A stretch of 64,000 nucleotides of DNA from Penelope pileata (taxonomy: Eukaryota; Chordata; Aves; Galliformes; Cracidae), in NCBI GenBank assembly GCA_013396635.1, contig WBMW01005527.1, forward strand, positions 622,401-686,400, read 5' to 3'. Below the pieces are notes generated by a model. It had not been told where the DNA came from. It was given only the letters and a program-made list of their open reading frames with translations, and did no database searches. Positions 35,661 through 46,549 of this stretch are shown in pieces (positions within the stretch are counted from its first letter, which is position 1; every line of letters starts with the position of its first letter). Position numbers and translations under genes: made by a program.

Positions 35661-38589
35661 ACTTGGCCAGTCGTACGCCAGCTTTGGCCACCCTCGATTT
35701 TAAAGAGTTAGTGGTTTATATCATTATTATATAATTAGCTAATGTATTTTATTAAAGCTAAAATTTTCTTTTAGTAAAACCTCAGTGTTTCAGTAACATA
35801 AATTTATGAAGTGTTCAGACTAACAGGGTTCTAATGGATATACCCAAAGGAATGGTGAGAGCCTGGCAGAGAGAGCTAATTTGTCTGCTACGTCTACCTC
35901 TTAAAATTGTATTTGTTAATAAAATGTGACCGTGAAGTGCATGATACTTGACTACGAAAAGGCTGAACACTTACGTTCCGGCTGACTTGAGCTCATGTGT
36001 ATACATGTGTATGTACAAGTCAGCTTCCATTGGCAGTGTGCTTGGCTACACGTGTTAGTTTGATTCTTTTTTGGAATGACATTACAGCTTTCTGCGGGTG
36101 TACAATGGCCCCATGTAAACTACCGCAGCTGGTTGGTGGGTTCTGAAAATCCTGCTTGGGGATCAAAAGGGACTCCTTCCAGGATTCAAGCATGGAAAGG
36201 AACCTTCCATTCTGAAAATAATCACTGTTTTCTTGTAGGCATACGTAGTCCATATACATTTAGAGGAAAATTGAAGCCCAACTCCATATGTGGAAATGCA
36301 GGGCATTAACATGAGCAGCATCTGGCCTTGAGGAAAAAACGGAACAAAATGGATCAGAGACAGAGCGAACCTTAAATTATTTAAGGTCCTCCAGTGGTAG
36401 TGTTCTGTAATTGCTTTCGCTTTCTGTAAATGTTTCACAGCTGTGAAGTTTCCACGTGAAGAGCTGAAGTGCTGGCTATTGTACAAAACTTGGGGCCAAT
36501 TTCTGCTTGCCTTCCTCACTTGTAAAACCTCATCAGGCCTAATTCGCCTGCCTTGTGCTCTCTGCAGTCAATTATGGCTGTGCAAAGTGGTTCTAAATTG
36601 CTGCTATTTATAAGGTGATAGTTTTATCTCACTTTGTGGCCTGTCTGTAAGTCTACAAAAAGGTACCGTGCAGTGCAGAATCAGGCCCACATTTCTTAGC
36701 ACTGGAGGAGTTGTACTTGGTAACAAAGACCCACAGAAATAAATTTGTGAAAACAGCAATAACATTTGGTGAGTGTCTTAAAGACTCAAACCCTGCAAGA
36801 GCAGAAAAGACAGCAGGAGTTGCTTTGCTTCCACATGACTCTTAGAGATGCAGTCGCTGTTGGGGAGTTGCCCCGGGGAGTTGGACTTTGCAGGAAGCGG
36901 AGCTCCTTTCAGTGCAGGACTTGATGGGAACTGGGCACCTTACCTGAATCTAGGTGTGTGAAGAGTTGGATGTTTTGGTTTTATTCTGCCTTATTAAAAG
37001 GCCTAGAGTAATATTAGCAGTGGATTTCTCCTGAAGAATATAGATATTGGGTTTTTATTATTATTATTATTATTTTCAGACAACGTGGAACAGCCTCACG
37101 TTACTTCTGTTGCAGACCCTGTAAGGAATGTAGGTCAACACTGAGTAGTTGTCTGGGGAGAAGAAAGGAAAAAACAAAATGAAAAACAAAACAACAAACT
37201 ATCCAAAATCTGTAAGACTGTGTTTCCTGGTCCTTGTACTTGGCAGGGATGGTTGAGAAATAGGGATGTTTGGGTATTGGTCAACCAAATGCATCCTGGA
37301 GGGAAAGCTGACTTGTTGGCCTCAACTCCATAAACCAAAGCAGAATGAAATGCCATCAGCCAGTGACAGGGCTGCTCTCGTCTAAGTTTCGGGATGTGAA
37401 CTGGTTGGTTTAAACAAACAGATTTGAAAATGTAATTTTTACTTTCTGCTGGGTTTCCTATGCAAGCTGGCTCTTTTTTTGTTTAAAATTGAGACGCTTT
37501 GACCAGCTGGTCATTGGATTTCTTGCCAGAGCTATGTGCTGAGTGTTCTTTATGCTTCACCTCTACTCTCAGATCTCAGTTTTAGTGTATTTCTGTTTAT
37601 GACAGTAATGAATTGATGTTAGCTTTTTCTGTTAGTAGAAATTCTATCTTGCTGTATGTTAGCATTTCTAAAGGATTTTATTGCACTCTTACTTTTAATA
37701 TCACTACAGGGAATTTAAAATAAAATGGATAATTTAAAAAGCAATTCTTTTTATTCTGACTGCATGCAGACAGCCACAATTTTGAGAAATGGGAGAGAAT
37801 ATGGAGTCCTCATAATACTAGAAGAAATACTCCATGCTCCCTATCTGATTTGATTTTATGCGTCTGTGAGGTTTTCAGCATTGGTGTACAGTTCATGTAA
37901 GTATGGAAAAGGCCCCGGAGTTCTCCTTTCTCCTTTGCAAAATATGAGCCTTCCCGTCAATGTTAAAACCACTCTGCTCTCCTGAGGTGTTCAGTGTCTC
38001 GTGCAGGATGGGAGCAGAGCTTACAATGTTTGCATCAGATGTGGAACAGAGTTTGCCACAGAAGAGATTTTTATGGATAACAGAGATTACATGGGAAGGA
38101 TTGAGAAGTACATCGCTTTGAGGAAGAGGGGAGGGAGGGACTGGCTCTCTTTAATATGACACTTGGGCTCTAGAGCACAGAATTGCATCCAGTTTTTGAA
38201 CAGGAACATTATGATTCTTGCTTGAGGAATCTTTTTAATTCAGCTAATGTAGATTTGAGTTTACCCGAGTGGATATCTCCATAGGATGGATGTCACTAGA
38301 GAGCTGCTTACACCAACAGCAAACAGTCTGGGTTTTGTTGGAATGACTCAAATGTCGCATATAAGACTCTGCTGATCAAAAGCAGAATCTGCAACCACCA
38401 TAGTGAGAGCATGGCTTTCAGTTACTTGTCTCCTGTGTTCTTTCTACTTGTCCTCAGCATTTCTTTTATGGAAGATGAATGGTTGTTGTTGTGCCCTGCA
38501 TGATTTTGAATATCTTGGAATGCTTGTCCCTTTTTTAAAAAATAAAAGAAAATACTGTTTTACACTGGTTCCAAGCTAGGCTACAATCT
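35661..38589. other. Noncoding sequence with an ATT microsatellite
   Basis: No gene is recognised. A (TTA)n tract lies at 37054-37075. The segment at about 36525-36620 is non-repetitive with mixed composition and could be conserved, but nothing in it is decisive. Confidence 0.45.
37054..37075 (+). repeat. (TTA)n microsatellite
   Basis: Seven tandem TTA units, seen directly. Confidence 0.9.
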
Positions 38590-39170
38590 GTAAGAAAAAT
38601 CCAGCCGAATTTAAAGTGGTTTAAAACAGTTCTGTCATTACAAAGTGCAGCTCATTGATGCTACAGAGAAAATTTGATTAGTTGGCATTTACCCCTCTGA
38701 CTCCATGGCAGAATAAGCTAAAAAGCTTTACACAATCAAACAATCCTGAATTTAACGATCTTGTTTAAATAAACAGTATATTTTTTAGAGAAATCCATAG
38801 TCTACTTTGTACATTCTTTTCAGATCACTTTATTTTTATTGATTTTGACGAGCCAACTAATTTGTACATAATCAATAAGTGTGATGCTGATTAGCTCATT
38901 TTGATCCCTTGGCATAGAAGGCTGAAATGAAGAAGGGATTAGCACAATGTTTTGCTGATGTTCTGATCTATTTTAAGTGAATGCAAGCTTTCTAATAAAT
39001 ATTTAATGGGTGCTTGTTTGTGGTTTAATAGAATTAGATAATTCTATTAGAATCCTGTTTGGAGATTCACATGTACCATACATCACTACCGAGGACACGG
39101 TTAATAATTTAGGCTAAGTGACTAGTAATTAGAAACACAGTCAGACTAAGTAGGGACTTTTTTTTTTTTA
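38590..39170. promoter_or_regulatory. Possible developmental enhancer block, TAAT-rich
   Basis: This is a long AT-rich, non-repetitive block with many homeodomain-type TAAT/ATTA cores. Examples are near 38676, 38870, 38892, 39108 and 39126, plus an inverted repeat of 10-base arms (AATAGAATTA at 39027-39036 and its complement at 39039-39048). The text has the look of deeply conserved noncoding DNA found in deserts flanking developmental genes. No coding frame is present. Conservation was not measured. Confidence 0.3.
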
Positions 39171-40308
39171 AGGTCATCCAGGGATTTAAATGGTATGTGT
39201 TCACTGTGTAACTGCAACTCTGCTCTTAGATTCTCTCTTACGTAGGAGAACTAATTTGGTGAGTTCAGGACAAGCCTTAAATGTGATAACAAAGCATGAG
39301 GCCCCTGGGGTTTATTTAATATCTCATCCTCTGAGTTAATGAGATGGAAAATAGTTCACTGTTTATCTACAGTAGATTGAGCAGATGTTGCCAATTCAAT
39401 TTTATGGAAAGTAATCTCTGAGAGATTGTCTTCTGCCCATTACTTTTTCATTGGTTGAATCTCTGCTGTCCTTTTCTCAGCTTCAGAGAAGGTTTCCTGC
39501 ACTGGTCTTGGAGTTGGCAAAAGATCAGTGCAGCAAACTTGGTAAACCCAGTTAATAGTAGGAGGCTCAGCAAAGATTGTTTGAAAATACCTTGAATTTT
39601 CAAATACTTGAATTAGTGCTGTAAACTGAATGGCAAGGGAAAATGATAAGCAATTGAGGAGGCACTGAGGAAAGTTGTAACTATCAAAATACAGTGCAAA
39701 TATTTCTCTATTGCTTCCACTTTAATCAGCTTTCATTTCAGTTGTAGCTATAGAAATGGTGATACAATGTGGACAGAAATCTTCAAGGGAACTTAATTTG
39801 CAGCCAGTGCAACCAAAGCCGCAGGCAGCTGCAGTTGGGTACTGGTTGTAGTCCAGACCACTTAACTGGAGCTCAGCGTGTGTGGTTTGTCCAAAAGACA
39901 GTACACATCTCCTGTGGCAGTCAGTGAAATTGAGAGGGTGAATATGGAGCTGAGTCAAGAGGCACGGCCAGCAAGAAACTTGACATCCCGGTCAGCCCAT
40001 CTTCTCAGCTGAGATGAGCAGGCTGTTGATCATCTCTTGCACTGTTCCTGGTCTTTCCTCTAGTCATTCACATAGTAATATCATAATTTATGTGCCTCTC
40101 TCATGGATTACAGAGCATTCTGTTCCTTTCTATTCTGCCAGTGTGGCAGATGCTGACCATGTTTCATGAGGTGGCGGTTCTCATCTCCACAAACATACGT
40201 ATTTTCCATTGGAGACCTAGAGGCTGTGCTCATTGCCAGACTTCTTGTTTTCATGTTGACCCTTGAGCTCTAGAGTTGTGTGTGTGTATAAACATGGGCA
40301 TGCATGTA
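39171..40308. other. Noncoding sequence, no gene seen
   Basis: No gene or clear repeat. The first part (to about 39480) continues the style of the AT-rich block before it and may belong to the same regulatory region. Confidence 0.4.
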
Positions 40309-40467
40309 AACAGGCTGCCCAAGGAGGCTGTGGAGTCTCCTTCTCTGAAGACCCATCTGGATGCCCACCTGTGCAACCTGCTCTAGGGAACCTGCTTTGG
40401 CTGGGGGTTGGACTCAGTGATCTCTAGAGGTCCCTTCCAACCCCTGCAGTTCTGTGATTCTGTGAAT
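40309..40467 (+). mobile_element. CR1 LINE, short 3' end fragment
   Basis: GGCTGCCCAAGGAGGCTGTG opens a typical CR1 3' segment, followed by GGTTGGACTCAGTGATCTC, then CCCTTCCAACCCCTGCAG and a TTCTGTGATTCTGTGAA tail with the 8-base terminal repeat of CR1 (ATTCTGTG type). The element is 5' truncated and noncoding. A minus-strand frame at 40383-40610 overlaps it and is a shadow. Confidence 0.93.
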
Positions 40468-40999
40468 CCATCTTCCCAAAGCACTCTGGGCAGGTTTGAG
40501 TCATTGCTGTTAACATTCTTCAGAATACTGCTCAGTAAAGTGAGGTTAACAGGCACTGCAGTAACACAAAAGATAGGACTAGAACTCTTGGATATTCTTT
40601 CTAAAAACAAACAAACAAAACATAAAACACTTTTCTAGTAACTCTTGTAGTCATTTCTTGGATAAAAGAATGGCATCAACCCAGTTGTTGTGCTCATCTT
40701 GCACCTGTCTGCTTTGTTTCTCTTTTATTCTTTACTGGGTAGTGATGTGTATTGTGTTCTCTGGAGAACAGGTCTATTACTGAGAGCTGTTAGTTCCACT
40801 TGGTATTCACTCCTTGGAAACAATGGTTTGATGGGCTGGGACATGGATTGTTATAGTAAGCAAGAAAATAACTCGAACTTCTCCTGTAATTACTTTGCAT
40901 GCAGTCAGTACCTCGTAGAGTTTCTGGCAAGCTCACCTTCATTTCTACGTAGACATTGTTACAGCACGTAGCATTTCTGTAGCATGGTTTTATACCTTC
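40468..40999. other. Noncoding sequence, no gene seen
   Basis: The 93-codon frame at 40690-40971 (+) has a hydrophobic start but no known domain, no promoter or neighbours, and is not supported. Confidence 0.4.
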
Positions 41000-41055
41000 A
41001 AATTGTTTTATAGTTATTAACTAATTAATTTCATAACACCCCTGTAAGGTCTCTC
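41000..41055 (+). mobile_element. Ancient MIR-like SINE fragment
   Basis: CAAATTGTTTTATAGTTATT, then ACTAATTAATTTCATAACAC and CCCTGTAAGGT, resembles the segment of old amniote SINEs with CTTTACAAA.ATTAATTAA..CCTCACAACACCCCTGTGAGGT. It is short and diverged. Confidence 0.45.
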
Positions 41056-44000
41056 TGTTTGTTTCTGCTTGGGTGGCTGTGTAGAGGATAATGTGTGGCT
41101 TGAATATTAATAAACACTAAAGCAGCATACCACACTTGTTTTTTGATCCAATTCGCTCTGTTACACCTAATTTCTGGTTTAGCTAAAATGATTCTTGTCA
41201 AAGGCAATGCCAAAATGTAGGTTCTGAAAGATATGTGGTCTAATTTTTCTGTAGTGCTGATGAATGTTTGTGCTGCTCCAGTAATAAGTCAGAAAAATGC
41301 TAATGCTGCAATTATGAAATCTGATCATTATTATTAATTAAAAACAATTGGATTTTTTTTTTTTTGTGTAAAAGAAAATTTAAAAGCACTGAAGTCTCTT
41401 CTTTGGGAATTTGACGGATGATGATAACTTCGCTTAGTTTCATCTTTTCACTATTTTTTTCAGTTCCTAGGAAAGGGTCAGCTGATGCTTTGCATACGAA
41501 CTGTGCAGACATAACCCTGCATCGCAGTCACTCTCAGCTTAGAAGCTGGAAGTGATGTTGGGCAGAGACACCCATGGGAAAGCTGCAATGATGGGCCGAG
41601 TGCTGGTGGTGCTGGTAGGCTCGGTTCGGCATTAACCCAGTGGGCAGCTGAGCCCCTCTCAGCCACGTTTGCTTCCCCCAGTGGGATGGGGAGGGAACCA
41701 GAAGGGGAAAAGAGAGAAAACTCCTGGCTTGAGATGAGAATACTTTAATAGCTAAAGCCGAAGTTGCACGCATAAGCAGAGCAAAGTGAGGAGTTCATTG
41801 ACTACTTCCCATCAGCAAGCAGGTGTTTAGCCATTTCCAGGAAAACAGGACTTCAGCACACAGAACAGTTAATTAGGAAAGCAAATGCTGTTACTTCCAG
41901 TGTCCCTTGCTTTCTTGTCCTTTCCACCACAGCATGACGCTGTGTGGTATGGGATGTCCTGGCTGTGTTCCTCCCAGCAGCCTGTGCACCCCAGCCCCTC
42001 GCTGGCAGGGCCACTGTGAGACGGAGGAGTCTTGGTGCTGCTCAGCAGGAGCTGAAACAGCACTGGTCAACAGCGATTTTATCTCAGATTCAAAAATCAG
42101 CACCATATCAGCTACTGTGAAGAAAATAAACTCTATTCCAGCCAAACCAGTGCACCCTGGTTCAGTTATTTCACTGTTCTTTGTGATTGGAAGTCAGCTT
42201 ATATGTTTTTGTCTTGACAAATGTGTATACATAAGGAAGTAGACATCAAACTCACTCTGATACATCCTGTCAGCATCTTTGTGCTTTTAATATAGAATAT
42301 TGACTTGCATTCAGCCTTTAGGGACTGACAAATGTGCTGTTACACAGGTGGGTAGTGCTGCAGAGGTCAATCTGCCACAGCAGCTGTGCAAGGAAATGTT
42401 AATTAAAAACAAATAATAAATCCAAACCCTCACAAAACCTACCTCTTTCAAAACAACAACAAAACCAGCAAACGAAAAGCATACCTAGAATTTACCAGAT
42501 TTACAGGTCAAAAGCACTTCTATGTATGGTGGTGTGTGGTTTTTTTATTAATTAAATATGTTTTTGTAGCTCACTTCTTTTGTACGTTTAGCAGAAATCT
42601 TGTCCTGGCGTGTCCCTCTCTCCCAAAAACTGGCGGTAATTTGTCTGCTTTATGTGCAATGTGGATGTTTTCAGAACCTGAAGCTTTACTGTCTCCAGGT
42701 TTCTACAGTGCCAATTGCTGTAGACTTATCGTTTCAGGTAGGCATTTGGATTGGTAATACAATGAAAGTAGTCACTTTTTTTTCCCTCTAAGACTTTGGA
42801 TGACAGAAGGACAGATATACTATTTCATACAAAGAGAAAAGCTTTAGGCACTCAGTGAGACTGAAAGCAATTGTATGAAGTGTGTTTTAACTGTGGAGGA
42901 AAGACAGGGGGAAGCAAGAGGAAGTATTGACTTTAACAAAGTGACTTGGCAGTTGTGGTTATTATTGAAAAATATCTGTTTTGGCAGATGAGTTGTAATG
43001 AGTTTCTGAGTAGTAGTTTGAGTAGGGACAACACATCATCTGATATTCTTCTGTCCTGGCAGAAGGTTTTTGCGGGGTCACTGTGCTAACTGTGAATTTG
43101 GGTCAAGGACCTGGGTGGGTAACGTGGCCTCATTTATCTTCAGCCAAGGTTGAGACAACAGTCATCAGTCCGTTCGACTCCAGCTGAGAAGTGAGCAGCT
43201 TACTTTGTTTTAGTAATGATTTGAGAGCCTCATCAATAAAGTCACCAATACTCTTCAGTGCTGCAATCTGTCCACGTCTCCATGTAGGTAGTGGGAGCTA
43301 AGAGAAAGGAGACCAAAGCGAGCATGAAGGTTATGTTTCCTTTTGTTCCCTCTCAGTTCCTCCGCACCAAGACACCTTGGAATTTCAGGACTGATTCAAG
43401 AAGGTCATCCAGATATGATTCTCTCATCCTGCAAAGCAGCTTTATCTAGCTGCATTAAAATAGTTGAAACCCATATATGATATGTACGTGTTCTGGTTTC
43501 GTGCAAAAATTCTTCTGAGAACATGAGTATTGACTGTACTGTTCCTGCTTGTTTTGTCTAATTGTGAACAAAATATCTCCCTCAGAAATATTCCCAGTTC
43601 ATGTTGACATAGGCAAGAGTTTAGCGAGGGCACCTCAGCAGGGCGCAGTGTAGAGCTCCCTGACCACATAGCCACTGGCCAGCTGGGAGGGCAGGCAGAA
43701 CAAGTCTGCAGTTCTGTGCGTGTAATCTGCTGTTATAGTTTGGCTGCATCCCTGTTAAGCTCTGAGTGTAGACAGAGAAACACTTAGGTTGATTTGAGCT
43801 AATTGGGTTGATCAAGTGTTGCCGATTAGTTCAGTTTGCACAAAGTCCCACTTGTCCTTGTCTCCATTTGGAACAACAGCGGTGTTAGCAGATGAGTTAC
43901 CACATCAGAGCTCTTGTTAAGGATAGAGAATAGAGGGCTGTGCCAGTTCTGTATGAGAAGACTGACAGGATTTAAAAAAATAATAATGATTCTCGGTTCT

Positions 44001-44299
44001 GAAATTTAAAGGACCCTTCAGGGCCTTTTTCCTTACTGCAGAATTGTTTCTTTTCTGTAGGCTACTCGTGCCCCAGATGAACGGTCTAATACTGTTAACT
44101 GAGCTGCTATTGTATGCTGTGTTTGTCTGTTCTGCAGGTGTTAGTATTTGTGTATGCTAAATTTATTTTTAATTTATGTTAATTTTGCTTTTATACTTAT
44201 TTTTACACACAGCCCCATTTGCCACATTCCAAAGACGTCACTAAAAAAGTCTTTCATTTGCAGTATGATTCTTGCTCTCCTGAGCTAATGTGCACAGTG
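41056..44299. other. Noncoding sequence, no gene seen
   Basis: GC-richer segments at about 41550-41700 and 41930-42060 carry open frames on both strands with no recognised domains. No CR1 was found. A segment at 44061-44138 lies between an acceptor-like TTTCTGTAG and a weak donor (GCAG then GTGTTA), too weak to call. Confidence 0.45.
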
Positions 44300-44462
44300 A
44301 GGAAGCGAAAAGCACTTTACAGGTGCTGTACAACACCTCAAAGCGCAGAGAGAGAGTGCTGATATTCCTGTTTTACAGATGAGTCAAGGAGAGTTAAGTG
44401 CTTTGCTCTAAATCATGCAGGAAGATGGAATTAAAGATGGAAGCAGAAGGTAGATATTAGTC
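44300..44462 (+). mobile_element. MIR SINE (ancient), clear CORE match
   Basis: The segment AAGCACTTTACAGGTGCTGT, then ATATTCCTGTTTTACAGATG, then AGTCAAGGAGAGTTAAGTGC and a CTTTGCTC/CATGCAGG ending follows the MIR consensus order: CACTTTACA, TATTATCCCCATTTTACAGATGAGG, GAGAGGTTAAGTAACTTGCCC, CACACAG. This is the best preserved ancient SINE in the window. Confidence 0.8.
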
Positions 44463-44928
44463 CAAGTCCAGTGTTGGTGGACTTCAACCATGAGGTCGTT
44501 TCCACACTAAGACTGCCTTGATCTGATCATGCATCATAGTATCATGTACATCTTCGTGTATCATAGATCTTCTGTACAAGCTTAATCTTCCTGACATAAT
44601 TCTGAGTAACGAATAGCACAAAATATTTCTATTTTTAGTGCTAAAGCAAGGGAGGTCTTCAAAACTCTGATAACCCAAACCCACAACTGACCATAAACGT
44701 CAGAGGAATATTCTTCCAGATGTCCTCCTTAGCTGTGTTGCGTTCACCTGAGGAGAACGATGCACGAGTGTTGCCTGTAACAAGTGAAGGGTGTTGGGCT
44801 GCCTTACAGCGAGCGGGGTGCTCTTCTCCCTTGGCTAAGTTACTGTTAGAGGCTGGGATGCAGCTGTATGAGTGCTAAAGCACATAGTCTCAAGTGATTT
44901 TATTTTTGTCTGTGTCTTTTTCATGCAG
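44463..44928. other. Noncoding sequence before a candidate exon
   Basis: No gene is recognised. The end of the stretch forms a long pyrimidine-rich tract leading to an AG at 44927-44928. Confidence 0.45.
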
Positions 44929-45096
44929 ATTCTTCTAGTTGATGACTAAACAAGCTGCACTACACTATTTGGAACTTGAGACTTGTCTTGCAGTCACAGC
45001 ACCAATGGAACAAGGATTCTTCTCCTAAAGCACCTTTGAATCTTCTTTGAAACTTGTAACGCTTTTGCAGTGTGGGAGCATCCCGTCCTCGTTAAG
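44929..45096 (+). other. Candidate internal exon, plus strand
   Basis: A 168-base segment follows a strong acceptor (TTTTTGTCTGTGTCTTTTTC, then ATGCAG) and ends at GTTAAG before GTACAT, a moderate donor. It holds a 28-codon frame starting MTKQAALHYLELETCLAVTA, in a weak start context, and no known domain. It could be a noncoding or 5' untranslated exon of a long transcript. Its text is non-repetitive, unlike its flanks. Confidence 0.3.
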
Positions 45097-46436
45097 GTAC
45101 ATATATTCTAATGTTTGGTCTGCATAGAAATAAAGTGCTTTTTTAGTCTACGGCAAGGAAAGAAGCAGATATCAAAGCAGGTAAATGCAGTAAAACTCTT
45201 CTGTAGGTACAGAACAAACGTGGTATTGTGCACAAGGCTGGATTTTTGTGATCCTTACTGATGATGGTAAGTACTTACAGGCGTTGATCTATACTTGTCA
45301 GTTCTGTGGGACTTCTGGGGAGACCAGGACTTGTACATGGGAGCTAATTCTGCCTTTGTTCAGATGAACTTTTAAGTCTTTAAGGAAGAGTTTTAAAAAT
45401 AAGCCTGAAATCACTAAGCTAAAATTTTAACTTCTACTTCGGATTGGAAAAAAAAAATATTTCCATTAAAAACAGTTTAGTAAAAACAAAAACAATTGCA
45501 AAGTGATCTGTACTTCATACTCCTTTTATTTATTTATTTAAAAAAGCTTCTACTCCTTTGCTTCCAAATGCTTCTGCTGAAAATAGAAATATTTTGAAGC
45601 CTCATGAGAGCTGACATTTGGTTATTTCACTTTTCCCTTCTGCTAACTGCATTCCCCATGTTGCAAAATATTTAATCACCTTGAGCATTGTGGGAGAAAT
45701 AGTCTGTGCATTTTAATTTTTGAGAGAACTATTTGATTCTTCTCCAGTTACTTATCTGGGGAAAAAAAAAATAGATTAAATGCCTTGAGGTGTTATTTCT
45801 TCTCTGTTATCACTGCTTTTTCTTCTTCCATCTCCATCTCTGAACAGTTCTACTTCCATGTTTATGGGTAGTGTGCTTCCTTAATCTTTTCTTCAAGTTC
45901 ATTGCATGTGGAATAGGCTTTTTCTTACATTTTTCAGTTTTTGCATTTGACAGCATTCATTGCATAGACACTGTTGCTATTTCTCCTTTATGTCAGTGAG
46001 ACCTCTATGGGTGCTTTTATGTTATCTTTTGTGGTGACATGGGAGACAGGAATATTTAGAAAAAATAGAAAACTGATTTTGAAAACCAGGACCCCTGTCA
46101 GAAAGACCCACGGGCAAATATTGTTCATAAAACTACCTTTAACTCTTCTTTGAAAAAACAGGCTAACAAAAAAAAAAAAAAAAAAGGCCCAACCTACCAA
46201 ATTTTGACTAAATCACAAATTGCCTCTGTCCTTTTAAAGCAATTGTAACTCACTCTGAAAGAAGCAGATGGCTTTGCTTTGCACAGAGATTTTTTTTGCT
46301 AGTATGTACAACTGTCTATAAAAAGGATATGTTTTTATTTTTTTAAACAAAACAATACTTTACCAACCATGGAATGTAATCCATATGAAAATCTGGAGGA
46401 ACTGTGTATTTGTGATTTATGTGTTATCTGCATCAG
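45097..46436. other. Noncoding sequence with poly(A) run
   Basis: No gene is recognised. There is an A run of 18 at 46168-46185. The minus-strand frame at 45988-46200 reads through its complement (a Phe string) and is spurious. Confidence 0.5.
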
Positions 46437-46549
46437 AAGATGTGTTTGTACAGGTGGAGTCAACCCAAAGCTGGATCACAACTTATCAGCAACTTTGTGC
46501 TCTTCCACACAGAGAGCAGATGAGACATGGCCATATTTGTTCTGAGAAG
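46437..46549 (+). other. Candidate internal exon, plus strand (weaker acceptor)
   Basis: A 113-base segment lies between TTATCTGCATCAG and a strong donor (TGAGAAG then GTAAGCC). It is open in one frame (part of 46385-46621), with no known domain. It may be a chance pair of sites. Confidence 0.2.

Noticed and set aside
44061..44138. Exon-like segment after TTTCTGTAG
   Set aside because: The donor (GTGTTA) is weak and there is no other support.
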